A DNA stretch of 64,000 nucleotides from Symsagittifera roscoffensis (Eukaryota; Xenacoelomorpha; Acoela; Convolutidae): positions 1 through 64,000 of the forward strand of contig NW_026970664.1 of the NCBI RefSeq assembly GCF_963678635.1. Direction: 5' to 3'. Shown piece after piece: positions 20,147-30,968 of this stretch. The notes below the pieces were generated by a model. The model was not told the origin of the DNA, made no database searches, and saw only the letters and a program-made list of their open reading frames with translations. Position numbers and translations under genes: made by a program. Position 1 is the stretch's first letter, and the number at the start of each line of letters is the position of its first letter.

Positions 20147-23100
20147 TTAAATTGCATCACTTGTTTTGAACTTATTACATTGCATCAGCTCTTTCAAGTT
20201 CAATGATTTTGTATGAAATCCTTCATCTTGAACTTGTCTTTTTGGATAAAAATACATAAGTCCTTTCTTTGTTTGCTCATATGTGGCCACCATATGATTT
20301 ATAGTTCTGAATCCTCTATTTGTAGGTGTTAGGTTGGTTGCTTCATCGAGAACTCTTCTGTACTTTGTCATGGGTCCATCTCCAGAATCTTCTAGAACTC
20401 GTTTGTTCAAACTTTTACAGCTGAATTTGAACTTGTCCGACTTGTTGTCATAGCAGCAATAAGTTTTGATTTATAAGCATAGCATTTTTGTGCACCTAAA
20501 TTCTTCTTTGAAAAGCCCTGGCTCCCGCTTATTATGCTTTTCATGGATACTACAACACGTTCGAGGGAAGAAATTAGATTTTGCATCTGCCTTGAAAAAA
20601 TCTCTGCAGTCTTTTTCCCTAATTTTTTTCCCATATATCTCTTTTTTCTGGTTGGATACAGTCATATAAATTTTCCTCAGGAAATGCCAAGTAAAGTGAA
20701 TCTGTATCCAGCTCCAACTCTTCAAATTTATTAACATCACAGTACTTGTCAAAGAAGTTATATTAGAGTTCCAACATTCTCAACTTCGCATTCTGCAGTA
20801 TGAAAAAGCCAACAATGATGGGTTCTCGGTGGTTGACTTCAACAACTCCACCTCATACGAGTCTTTTTCAACTGTAATTAATCTTTTAAACAATGGTACA
20901 TTGATCGCTTTTTGAGTTTTTTCATCGTTCATAAACTTCTTAATTGTATGCCTGGATCTATACATGATCTGATATCAATAGGAGGAATTACCTAAAAGTT
21001 TCATTGTTTCTGCAACAAATCTTGATAGAAGGTTTTTATCTCCTTTTTTTCTCGCGTCAACCACCGATTGGACGAAATTATTTAAAATTGTTTGTGGAGT
21101 GTACTGAACAAAACGGTAAATTTTAGTGCACTGCAAGCCAAGTTCCAAATAAAAATTGGAAAGAGGAGTTATAACTGTTCCATTTTCCAGGTTGAAACTA
21201 GATATCAGCATTCCTTGAGGATGTTTTGGGATTTCGGCTTCAATAGCATAATTTTTCATGTACTCTCCAATATCATTTCTTCCAACTTCTATTTTTGAAA
21301 ATTGGAGGAACCTTCGCAAGTTTTGATTTCAGTTCATCTGGAACAATTAAGTCGCACTGAACGTAGCCAAAAAGAGACCCATTTTTTATTTTTGCTAGAG
21401 GGGAGTCTGTATAAAGAGGTGTTTTATATGGAAAGGGGGTTCTGACGTGATTTTTGATCTTGTCATTGGTTTTGAAACTTTCCCACCAGTCAAACTCCCA
21501 CATTTCTTCAACTTTGTATCCTTTCTCCTTTATGTATTCCCGTCTCATATCATCCATCTCTCTCTTCTGGTTTCCTCGCTCAATACCCTGATCTGTTAAG
21601 GAGGGACGAGCTTCTTGAAAAGAACAGAAATGGTAGTAACATCCAATTGCTTCGAACACTGTCTTACAGTGATCACAATAACCTTCCACATTAAAACAGT
21701 CGATTTTTTTTTCCGTTTTCCTGATGTAAAAAATCGCTCAATTTCACATTCTATTCTTGTTTCCTGGTAAAAAGACATGACCATACTCTCAATGTTGCGA
21801 GTTCAATTATGTCTAGCCTTGAATTTTTGCATATCAGTGTCAAACTCCCATCTCGTGTAAAGTCCTGTTGTCATCTCTTGACAGTTTGAGAAAGGGTAAA
21901 GATGGCTTGCATCAACTCCAACGATCAATTTACAAACATTTGATGAGTTTCTGATGAACGTCTCATCAACTACAGCTTTTCGAGTGAACACAATGAAAGG
22001 TCCACCAGTCATGTCGTCCGAATTTTTTCACACAAATCTTCATCAGTTTCGCAAAACGATAAAACTTGTCATTTGTAGATTTGTGCAAACATACGTTGGC
22101 CAGATTCGGAAGAGTACATCCAAGTTTTAACATATCTTTCCCCTTGTTATGATAAATATGAATCATTTTTTGCATTGCCTCCAGGGTTGAAACTACATCC
22201 TTGTTGTTGTACCACTTCAAAAAGACTTTGAACACTGTCATTCTGTTTTTCTTCCAAGTGTCATGTACGTAATTGTAATTATCCAATCCAGATGAAGGAA
22301 CAGCCTTAATTTGAAGCTTTCACAGTGCTTGTTGTTCGTCAAGCCCACTCTTTCTCAGCTTCTCATAATCAATGAAGTCTTTGTCTAGAGGATAGTTGTT
22401 TCTAAGTTTACTGAAAAAGGCTTCATGCAGGGGCAATTCGGGAAAATCAAGTTTGTCTGGGTTATCAAACCACTCATAGGGAAAAAATCCTCTTGATTCG
22501 TTAGCTTTATAGGCTTTGAGAAAGGAGTCCAGAGTAGTAGCCCCACCCAGAAACATCATTATGTCGAGAAATTGTACATCTCCAAAAGATATAAAGTCAT
22601 TTGCTTTTTTGTTGACGGATGTTTCCTGTACTTTATCGCGAATCAAATAAGGCAGGACTTGATCAAATTCAAATCATATCTACCACTATTAAATCCAAAA
22701 ACAGGTAAAGTGTTTAGATATCTCTCCAGATGTTTTTTTAAATCGATGATTTGATTTTTCTGAGTTCACAAGAATTGTGTTGTCATATCTGCTTCTTCTG
22801 AATCTTCAATGCATTCATCTTCGTACTCAAATTTGTTACTTGAACAGTTTTTACGACGTTCGTTCAGCTGATCAAAGATGTTTTTCATTCTTTAATTGAC
22901 AGCTACTTCAATATCTTGAAATTTTTTTCTCATCTCTAGCTTACTTTGTCCAGCCAACAGCTCGAGGTTTTTACATAATCAATTATCAAGTTCTGTGAAT
23001 CCTTGTTGTACAAAAATATGGGTTCATCAATCAAATTCGATGATATAGAGACTGAAAAATGTACATGTTTTCCGATCCAGGTAGTAGTTTGCGTCTCTTT

Positions 23101-24339
23101 TAGTTCCTCTATAGGAACACAAATCGACTCAAAATCATATCTGCTAGATTATTGAAAGGCTTGTTGTTTTCAGAAACTGGAAGACTGAATCCTTCTAGCT
23201 TTTCAAACAAGGTTTCTTTAAGCTCATACACGTTCTTTGGGTAATTATGTTTCACTCGTTCCTTGCATCTCAGAAGATGTTTGTTAAAAATGTCGGATTT
23301 TTTAAAGAAAGTGTCACAATTGAACAATTTCCTCGACAAAAGGTAAGTTTTCTACTGAAACTCCACGAAAATTTTTAGGATCATAACCAGACTTTGACAC
23401 AAATTCTGTAAAGTCTCTAGAAGTGTGAGAGTCCAGATCATTATTTCCGTTCATGTACATGGCCAATGCGCGGAAAAGACACAAATGATCTTTGTAAGGT
23501 GCTTGTTTTTAGTAGATAAAAGACAGTTCACTTGCATATGTCGTAGTAAAGGTTCGGGTAAGACAGAATCCGAACATCCCATTGGAATGTTTTTGAGCAA
23601 AGCATCAAAAATTGTGACGTTAGTAATCAACTTGAATTGCCATTTTGTGTTTTGACGTTCTTGGGTACATTGCTACACACTATCAAATTTTTCCACTTTT
23701 CCTTGGATTGTTATCAAGTCTGCTTTAGTACAGAGCAAATGGGATTTTTCAAATCACGTATTGTTTTCATGGGCATAGAAGTATCGATTTTCCCCAGTCT
23801 CAATAACTCGAAGAACCAAACCCAGAGCAATATTGATTTTTGCGGCAGAATCGAGCTTGTTGAAGACTTCTTCAAGTTTCTCGTTGATTATTTTAGAATC
23901 TAACTTGGATATTTGGAAGTTAAATACCTAGTGTCTCCGTTTCCGCCAGAACATAATGACAAGCACTAAATTCCTCCTTAAGTTTTTCACCATCTTCCCC
24001 TTCTTCGTCCACAATCTTGTTCATGTCCGCTACAGTATCACTGGGTTTCCGTTGTTTTGCTCTATGTTCCTTTCTCCGATGTTGTTGGAGAGAGTAGTAA
24101 CTTGGGAACTTTTGTTCGCAAGAAGGAAAAACTGCCGACTGCTTCGATATTGGTTGAGCATGCTTCTTCGCAACATGATAACCCATCTCCTCTTTGCTCT
24201 TTGTATAAAAAAGGCAGTTTGAACGCTCATGTTCCTCCAGATTTTCACATCTCTTTCGACGCCTCGCAGCGTTAGATCTTCTGTAATTGTCACCACATTT
24301 CTCACACTTGATTTTCTCGTTTCGGTTAAAGGCAAGCAT
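20147..24339 (-). pseudogene. polB: Maverick/Polinton protein-primed DNA polymerase B, multiply interrupted
   Basis: Collinear minus-strand segments span the length expected for this polymerase. In order: zinc-finger N-terminus (24339-23920, C2H2-like QQHRRKEH); a conserved segment read through 23900-23440; 23339-23109; an exonuclease segment (22646-22320, FLDIMMFLGGATTLDSF); 22286-21966; motif A (VGVDASHLYPF, 22012-21803); 21689-21273; motif B (KLLGNSSY, 21319-20975); motif C (DTDSLY, 20691-20708); and the thumb/C-terminus (NKRVLEDSGDGP, 20410-20147). Such enzymes replicate linear Polinton DNA from a terminal protein. The gene is dead as read: motif B ends in TGA where Gly should follow Tyr, and at least eight frame changes or stops divide it; part of the N-terminal third near 23340-23440 seems deleted. 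It reads toward the terminal repeat at 19533-20140. Confidence 0.9.
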
Positions 24340-24439
24340 TATCTGAAAAAACTTGGGACTTTAGAAATTTTCCAAGATTAAAAACTTAAAGCACCAAATG
24401 AATGAAAGTAATAACTTTCTTCTTTTCGCGAAGTAACGA

Positions 24440-24720
24440 ATGAAAAACTTGAAGTAAAACTCAATTGACTGTTTCTGATTGATAAACAAAACGAATGATT
24501 TAACCCAACAAAATAAACGTGTTTATACTAACAATGACGTCATCGACAACGCAATTATCCTTTTATGGTCAAGACGTCATTCTATGAATAGAATTGACGT
24601 CACCACCTACGCAATTTTTCTTTAATGGTAGTATTTATAGTATTTCGAAATTTATAGTTTTTTCCAGAAAAACTTTCAAACAATAATATCTAAGCAGTTT
24701 CTAGACATGATTATGAACCA
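24440..24720. promoter_or_regulatory. Divergent Maverick control region with paired TGACGTCA sites
   Basis: Perfect TGACGTCA palindromes lie at 24535-24542 and 24595-24602, exactly 60 bp apart, with AGACGTCA at 24572 between them. They sit 200-260 bp upstream of the polB start (minus) and upstream of the small-gene set on the plus strand. The repeat context (TTTTATGGT, CTATGAATAGAAT, CACCACCTACGCAATT) is shared with 11085-11260. A CTGATTGATAAAC block at 24473 resembles the GATTGG boxes. Likely a bidirectional promoter; inferred from position and motif repetition. Confidence 0.55.
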
Positions 24721-24769
24721 AAAATAATCGTTTTTGAAAAATGTTAATCAAAAAACAATTGAATTTCTT

Positions 24770-25230
24770 TGAGTTACTCTACAAAAAAAAAGAAAATATT
24801 CCCTTATTGATTTCCTTATTGATGAAAAAGATGTAGATTCTCGCTTTTTTCACAATTTTTTGGACGTTTATATTGTCCAAAATAGAGTTCTCCGAATAAG
24901 TAAAGGTCTCTTTAGGGAAACTTACTCAATCAACGAGTTTACTTGTGATCCACATATTACGTGTCAAAGCTATAACTTTACTGCTGAGTTACAAATGACT
25001 AGAAAAAAAATCTTTATTTATTTTAGAAAATTTGAAGTTAAAAAAAAGTCGTACGATAGTTTTTCACAGACTCTTTTTAATCCTTAACCAACTCCCAAAT
25101 TTGTCGAAACTCCTCAGCAAACTTCTTTAGTCCTCTATTTCTTTAAAGATTTTCAAAGTTCAAAATCTTGCATGATCAGGTTTTGAATCACATTTCCTGA
25201 GCTTTGCTTTGAAAAAATCATCAACTTTGA
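24770..25230 (+). pseudogene. Degenerate two-exon gene, copy C
   Basis: The frame reads LIDFLIDEKDVDSRFFHNFLD, then VQNRVLRISKGLFRETYSIN and TAELQMTR at the exon-1 end. It is intact across the point where copy A is frameshifted, so together the copies define the exon. The donor is lost (ACTAGAAAAAAAATC in place of AAGGTAAG), and the second exon (from about 25070, ACTCTTTTTAATCCTTAACC) has stops. Order relative to polB and the membrane peptide matches copy A. Confidence 0.5.
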
Positions 25231-25321
25231 GTTATCCTCTCAAATCTACATAAAAAAAAAAAGAATTTGACTATCTACTCAAAAACCAGCAATTTCTCTT
25301 GAATTATTTACAATTAATTTG

Positions 25322-25471
25322 ATGAAAAGACTTGCAGAGATGCCACTTTTATTAATTTTTCTTCTTTCGTTACTTATATTGGCAATTTTTCTTATTTTTA
25401 CGGCAAACAATTTTTGGTCATTTATTTTTGCGATTTATTTTAGGTATATTCTTACTTTTTTGGAAAATTGA
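25322..25471 (+). CDS. Small single-pass membrane protein, copy C
   Basis: 49 codons from ATG 25322 to TGA 25469-25471, starting MKRLAEMP. Residues about 8-27 form one membrane segment (LLLIFLLSLLILAIFLIF), followed by TANNFW and a second hydrophobic stretch. It is the counterpart of MMRKLAE at 17093 and MRKLVE at 10774. Being open with an ATG in three of four copies despite AT-rich surroundings argues for real coding. It could be a transposon-encoded membrane protein; no family recognised. Confidence 0.45.
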   Translation: MKRLAEMPLLLIFLLSLLILAIFLIFTANNFWSFIFAIYFRYILTFLEN

Positions 25472-25479
25472 AGTCCTTA

Positions 25480-25860
25480 AAAGGTAAACTTTTGTCTGAT
25501 TAGATACGAGAACTAGAATAAAAATGAACATTTTTGTGATTGGAAACGAGAATGTAAAAAATGGAGCTTTTTTCCGATTGGACACGACTTTTCTATAAGA
25601 ATTCCCTAGAAGGAAACTGAAATCTGATTGGACACGACAACAATCCAAATAAGCAGAATAGATTCTAATTGGTTAATCCCACACATTCGAATTGAACGTA
25701 CCCCTCTCTTGTAACTAAAAATCATTTTGTTTTCAACTTAACTACCGTCAACTACCTCCTCTCTCAGCTTTAAATATTTTAAATTCAACTTAACCACCGT
25801 CAACTACTTCTCTCGCAATTTTATATCTTGTTTTACTCTAAATCTTTTACTTATTCAACT
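25480..25860 (+). promoter_or_regulatory. Control tract with GATTGG boxes and GTCAACTAC repeats, copy C
   Basis: GATTGG or close variants occur at 25495, 25538, 25576, 25626 and 25655, three of them followed by A(C/A)ACGA. Downstream, a block of about 55 bp (CAACTTAACTACCGTCAACTACCTCC...) occurs twice between 25735 and 25830. The same order precedes the paralogous frame at 12497-12978. GATTGG is an inverted CCAAT box, the NF-Y site. Promoter role is inference. Confidence 0.45.
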
Positions 25861-25883
25861 TCCCTTGCAACTTATTGCTCAAA

Positions 25884-26081
25884 ATGATCTTCTCAGTGCA
25901 AAACAACAACCCTTTATTCTCGGTAGAATTTTGGGCTGATTTAGTACAAATCCAAGTGCTAGAAACAGTTTGTGCAGTTTTTCGGGCACGAATGGATATC
26001 CCAATCCAAGTCTGGCACATGGTGGACGTGATGCGCTGGGATTTCACTGAACATCATTTAACGCAATTATGCAATTGGTAA
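25884..26081 (+). pseudogene. Truncated copy of the 12497-12978 gene
   Basis: Two plus frames are conserved with 12497-12720: MIFSVQNNNPLFS... (open to TAA at 26079-26081) and the shifted AQNDLLSAKQQP / STNPSARNSLCSFSG frame, which has a TGA at the same place as copy B and a second stop. The C-terminal acidic part found at 12728-12978 is absent; after 26081 the sequence is anonymous AT-rich DNA. It is a truncated paralogue. Confidence 0.4.
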
Positions 26082-26435
26082 ATATTTTTGCACAGTTTTG
26101 CTGAAAAGATGGCAAAAAAATTACACCAATTTTAACATCTTGTAAAACATTCCACATTCTTTTCACACATGACAAACTAAATTATCACAGTTTTTGCAAA
26201 CATGTTAAAAACTTTACATTAATTTTTGCAACATGCAAAAATTTTTATATTATTTCTGACACATTGTTATAAAATTTTCACATTTTAAAAAAATTTGTAA
26301 CAAAAATTTCTTGCACTGTTGAAAATTAAAATTTATGAATTCCTTTGTTCTGATTTTGGTCATTAAAAAAATCGTTTTTTGCATGTATGTTGATCAAAAA
26401 TATTAGAAAAACAATGTATTAAGATAGGGAATAGT
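26082..26435. other. AT-rich spacer ending in a scrap of Maverick terminal repeat
   Basis: No gene. Several poor repeats of CACA/TTTTGCAACATG type occur at 26090-26300. At about 26413-26434 the motif AATGTATTAAGATAGGGAATAG occurs, which is part of the Maverick terminal repeat (33448-33470). It sits directly at the junction with the KPPYI-type coding remnant, suggesting a deletion that joined an element end to interior sequence. Confidence 0.45.
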
Positions 26436-26442
26436 ACTCGAA

Positions 26443-26601
26443 GTCATCAAGCCACCCTACATTTAAGTTCGACTCTTCACTGCAAAGGAGAACGAAGTCT
26501 TGAAGCAAGCTGCCTATGTCAACTATACTTTGAACGAATTCAAAGAACTCGCCCAAGTCTTGGGAGATTTAATGTTTGTTGAGAACTGTATTGTTCAATA
26601 A
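26443..26601 (+). pseudogene. C-terminal fragment of the Lys/Glu-rich protein, second copy
   Basis: The frame gives KPPYI, a TAG, then VRLFTAKENEVLKQAAYVN and a C-terminus FKELAQVLGDLMFVEN before TAA. It aligns without gaps to the end of 15592-16041, with roughly half of the residues identical. The N-terminal half is missing; the left boundary is the terminal-repeat scrap at 26413-26434. Confidence 0.5.
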
Positions 26602-27080
26602 TTTTGTTGAGTGATGTTAATATAGTCATGTGATTCAAATATTCATCTCCTTGAATCATTTTTAAGTTATTTTTTGAGCTGAGCAGTATGAGTTGGAACA
26701 TTGGTTTTTCCAAAAGTCTTGTTTTAAAGCATCAAAATAAATTGAGACTTTTTCATATCGTCTTACAAGAAAAATCCCAGAAGTTTTTACTAACAATTTT
26801 GGAAACTCAAAATTTACCAAAATTGCAAGACTTGGATACAGAATCACAAATTTCTCAATTTGAGTGGACTTTGCATAAAGGAAGAAGTAAAGTTTTTCCA
26901 ATTTATCGTTCAGATAAAAAAAATGGATCCTAAAGAATATCGTAGAAAAGGAAACACTTCGAAAAACAATCAGAAAATTCAGTTGGAAAAAGAGGAGTAT
27001 GATAAACTCATTGATTTTGTTCTCTCGGTTTTGTCGTAGGTAGAAACATTCACAAAAAATTGTATCACTATTGACGAATG
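26602..27080 (+). other. Hypothetical short frames
   Basis: 26688-26933 (81 codons, MSWNIGFSKSLVLKHQ...) and an overlapping ATG frame at about 26923-27040 (MDPKEYRRKGNTSK, then QLEKEEYDKLIDF) are protein-like, Lys/Glu/Leu-rich. The second resembles RYKEKIQLEKMM at 13450. They might be successive exons of one Maverick-interior gene, but no splice signals decide this. Confidence 0.25.
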
Positions 27081-27087
27081 CACTGTA

Positions 27088-27205
27088 GAAAATGAATGTT
27101 TATACCTATCCATTTGTTTCCCGAAAATGAACGTTTATACCTATCCATTTGTTTCCATTTGCTACCGCATCCATTTGTTTCCCGAAAATGAGGTTTATAC
27201 CTATT
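27088..27205. repeat. Short tandem repeat, 35-bp unit
   Basis: The unit GAAAATGAATGTTTATACC + TATCCATTTGTTTCCC starts at 27088 and 27123. A third, partial unit begins at 27184 after an extra CATCCATTTGTTTCCC. The repeat lies at the boundary between Maverick-interior sequence and the retroelement copy starting near 27560. The ORF at 27127-27432 runs through it and is probably not a gene. Confidence 0.8.
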
Positions 27206-27559
27206 GTGTGCTGTTCGGTATCAAACATCATGTCCTATATCAACCGTTTTTTATCGCTTGTACCAAAATTGGTTATAGTATGTTTTCATGTGCCAATTTG
27301 TACGATATATTCTTCAAGTTAGTTTCATATGGTTCTACATATGATCGTTCTAAGAGTAACTTGCATCTGTTTCAAATCTTATTTAGACGACGAAAACTTT
27401 TTTTTCCAATAATGATGATTGCCAATATTTAGTTTTATGATGACTTCTTACTCCTTTTTGCTGTTTCTCCCCGTATAATTGAAACTTTTTTGTTTTTTAA
27501 TTTGATTGTTTTTTTTCATTTTTGCGCCATCTTAATTTTAATTTCGTGACACCGTTTAT

Positions 27560-30300
27560 CAAAATTGTTCACCCAGAAAACTTTTAGTTTAATTAGGCAT
27601 GACTTTTCATCAAATAAAAATAGAAAAAATTACTTTTTTGTACCTGTTTTTTTTTTGGACATAAACATAAATTTGAAAGAAATGGACCAAAAATTTACTT
27701 TTGGGGGTCTAATTATAAACAACATCCAAGACTCCGATAATGATTCAGCAAAAAACCACTCAAGTCCTAAAAATAAAGAACCCAATTTTTCAAAAAAAAA
27801 CTCAATCAAGAAATTGTGTAATTATTGCCGCAGTATGGTCGTAGCATCAAGGATTGCAGACAAAAACAATGAGATAAATCAAATCGGTCACCAAAAAAAG
27901 AACCAAATAAAACTTTTTACCAATGAATGAACAAAAAAAATCCTACCCATACATAGTACTAGCAGACCACAATCACCATACTCCAAAAAAAATTGGGACG
28001 ATCTTCATCTAGACAAAAATCACAACATAACTCACAATTTAGATATAGTAATTATTCTTTTTAATATAGAAATCAATCACCTTCAAATAATCGAAACTGA
28101 TTTTTTTCAAACGGCCGATAAAGAAATTAATCAAAGAAACGCAATCGGAATCATTCACATAATCGAAATAGAAAGTTCTCAAATAACAGATCATATAAAA
28201 AAGCTTTAACAACAGATTTCCTGCACTTTCTAGATCTTTTCAGAAGAGCTACCAAAATCGATAAATAATTTATTCTGAATCACCACATCGGAGTATTAAT
28301 CATAACTATAGAAGTATCACACCTAAACATCATCGGTAAAAAATCAAGTACAAACTACAAGTGGAACACTTCTAGACCCACCAGGAAAAGATAGAAGCAA
28401 CTAAATCATATGCACTGTGATAGCACAGATTACGAAAGTGATAACGAAAATTCATTATTTAATGTTTTATAACCTACCACTTTACTTACATCATGAAGAT
28501 CATTTTCATCACCCACAAATAATATGATTAGCCTCTGGAACCCCTACAGACAAGTTTTTAAGCAAAGGTAAAAAACACAACGAAATTTATCAAAACATTG
28601 CAGAGAAATTGTTACAAATACAAATCATTCAGTCTCAATCAAGTTCACGTTTTACACCAGCATCAAATCTAAAAATAGGAACTTTTGTTTTAATTCCAAA
28701 TTTCATAACTCAAACAGCAATTTCAAAAAGCTGCGACTTATTCAAAAAGGTCTTTATGAAATCAGAAAAAAAAACCGTCGATGTCATGGCAAATTCCTCA
28801 ATAAATGCACAAGGATATTGCCAACCAATCAAAGACTCTATTTACTATAGTTGTCATTCTATACTCATGATGAAGATCATTTTTATCTTCATCACGCACA
28901 AAGTTTGAAAATAGCTTCCGGCACCCATATAGAAAAGATTTTACATAGAAACAAAAAAAATTACAAGGAAATATATCAAAAAATAGCAAGGAAATTAGTA
29001 CAAATACATAACATTTAGTCCCAAAGAAACTCACACTTTACACCAGTTTCAGATCTCAAAATAGTAACAATTGTATTCCTAAATTTCACAAATCAGAAAT
29101 TAATTTCAAAAAAAGGAACGACATATTAGGAAAAGACCAAATCAAATCATGGAAAAACCCACAGATGTAACAAATAGTTGATCAATTAAAAAAAGAAATT
29201 TTACAACTCAGAAATAACACTTTACCATACTACCCCAATGAATGCGCCCTTCGAGAGCCAACACAATTATATTTTTTACAATGTAGAAACTATTGTTGAA
29301 ACAATCAAAAACAATTATGATCCTGAAAGCCTGAGTTTTCAAACAAAATGCCGCAATCATCCTTCAAATTAATACAAAGATTATCAGAAACAGATCTCAA
29401 AAATCCGCTACAAAACAAAGAACAATTCCAAATTTACCAGACCAATTTCTAATCCTGAGATAGAGGACATCAAACTTTTCGACTTCAGCATCAACCAATG
29501 AAAAATTAATAAATTTTTATTCCCCAGTCTACAATAATAAAGAGAGTAGAATTCCAACATACTTCTAATGAGTTATTATACTCCCAAATGTCTTCCAAAA
29601 ATTTATTCATCACCAAACGTTTGCACAAAAAGCTTAAATAAACATTTTTGAATACCCTTTCTCCAATTTTCATTTTTTCTATGACGAACTAGGACGCTAA
29701 CAACACCACGAGTCCAATTCAACATATCCTCATCAAACCCCTCAAATATTTCAAACAATACTAAACAAAGCACACCACCACCTGTAAGTTCAACATTACG
29801 ACAAAGAACACCCAACCTTCCATCAGTTTATCTAGGCTCAACACCAACTTTTGTATCAAATTAGCGGAAACCCGTTCAACCCCTCACTTCTCCACACAGA
29901 CTCCCCTATTGGATGAACTATGTAATTAATCATGTAAATCTTGTAAATGAACCAATAGAGATTTCGCCATATACAACCTCATCAATACCAGAAACGTTTT
30001 TCCTCCCATCAACACGGTAACACCAGCACCAGGCTTAATATCAATGAATACTTTGGAGCAAACTTTCCAAATCAATTGAACAACAAATATCAGGAAACAA
30101 AATATCAAAACACAAGTAAATCTCTTGAATAGACTAGAACCCAGTTGTAGCACCACTTCCACTTTATGGACAACACGTTGACACCAGTAGTCTACATAAT
30201 TGTGCAATAAACAGACTAAGAAAGAGACACAGCATTCACAAGGACATTCAAGAACAAAATACTCAAACACTCTAATGGCAAAGCTTAGTGCTTAAAAATG
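27560..30300 (+). mobile_element. Core-deleted Ty3/gypsy-type retroelement, plus copy
   Basis: In order: a gag-like Lys/Asn/Ser-rich segment (27565-27930) with a zinc-knuckle remnant CNYC...KDC near 27811-27852 (CX2C present, His changed to Arg and frame shifted); the CDSTDYESDNEN segment near 28411; then directly an integrase C-terminal region (28490-29300, with NSRFTPASNLK..GTFVLIPN). A direct duplication of part of the integrase end is present. The third-ORF Ser/Pro-rich segment follows (29690-29930). Protease, RT, RNase H and integrase catalytic core are missing. The same structure occurs reverse-complemented at 46870-50600. No LTR could be defined. Confidence 0.6.
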
Positions 30301-30319
30301 AAAAAAAAAAAAAAAACTA
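30300..30319. repeat. Poly-A run
   Basis: A run of A residues close to the end of the retroelement tail, just before the R boundary. The homologous positions at 38350 and 43080 have shorter A/T runs. It could be a remnant of a polyadenylated copy or simple slippage. Confidence 0.5.
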
Positions 30320-30359
30320 AAACTAAACAAATTGGTACATCATCTGTTGACAATATATC

Positions 30360-30485
30360 TCCCTCGAGTATCCCGTAGAGTATCTGGTAGATTATCCGGT
30401 CCATAATCTGTATATGAACAAAGGGACTAGAAATCCTAATGTATTGAGATTGGTTATAGGTTTCAGAGTTTTTAATGGTAAGGTC
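30360..30485 (+). repeat. R-repeat edge: 12-bp repeats plus terminal-repeat-like sequence
   Basis: Three imperfect 12-bp units (GAGTATCCCGTA, GAGTATCTGGTA, GATTATCCGGTC) lie at 30367-30402. They are followed by a diverged version of the Maverick terminal repeat (TAGAAATCCTAATGTATTGAGATTGG ... AATGGTAAGGTCC). The same edge occurs at 38405-38530 and, reversed, at 42905-43030 and 46710-46830. R thus has related sequence at both of its edges (the other being 33333). Confidence 0.6.
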
Positions 30486-30968
30486 CGAGAAAACATTTCA
30501 AAAAATTTATGGAGCCGGATTTTGCCCATACAGCAATGTTACAGATCCCAGAGGCGAAGGTTTGAGTTTCTATGTTTTAAAATAGGGAGTAGATTTCTCA
30601 ACATTTTGTTGTAGGTTTTGGATTAAAAGTCTCAGTTGTTAAGTTTTTCAAGCAAAAATCTCAATTTTTGGAAAAACTAAATTTTTTGGATTTTTTCAAA
30701 AATCTCAAAATTATGGCTAATTTTTTAATCAAACTTCTTCGAATTGTCAAAAAACAATGCTTTATTACATGAACAGCGTCAAAACTGATTTTGTTGACTA
30801 GCTAGTATCTTACTAAGACAATGATACAATTTTTGATTAAAAATTTGAGTTTTTTCTTCATTTTTTCCTTAAAGAAAATGAAATACGGTAGGATTCGATC
30901 TAATTCAAGCCAAGATGAGCTTTATTTAGTGCTTTTAAAGCCAGAAAAAATGCTCAGATCAGTTAGAA

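Noticed and set aside
20466-20734. Plus-strand ORFs 20466-20669 and 20534-20734
   Set aside because: Antisense to the polB motif C and C-terminal region.
24030-24275. Overlapping ORFs on both strands within the polB N-terminus
   Set aside because: Only 24339-23920 on the minus strand has the zinc-finger pattern and matches the orphan fragments; the others are out-of-frame shadows.
27127-27432. 101-codon ORF running through the 35-bp repeats
   Set aside because: Its N-terminal third is the tandem repeat itself and no copy or domain supports it.
29603-30270. Minus-strand ORFs 29815-29603 and 30270-29926
   Set aside because: Shadows of the plus-strand retroelement tail; not maintained independently in the copies at 37740-38340.
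30365-30402. 12-bp repeats considered as a CRISPR or satellite array
   Set aside because: Only three imperfect contiguous units without spacers, at the edge of a dispersed repeat.
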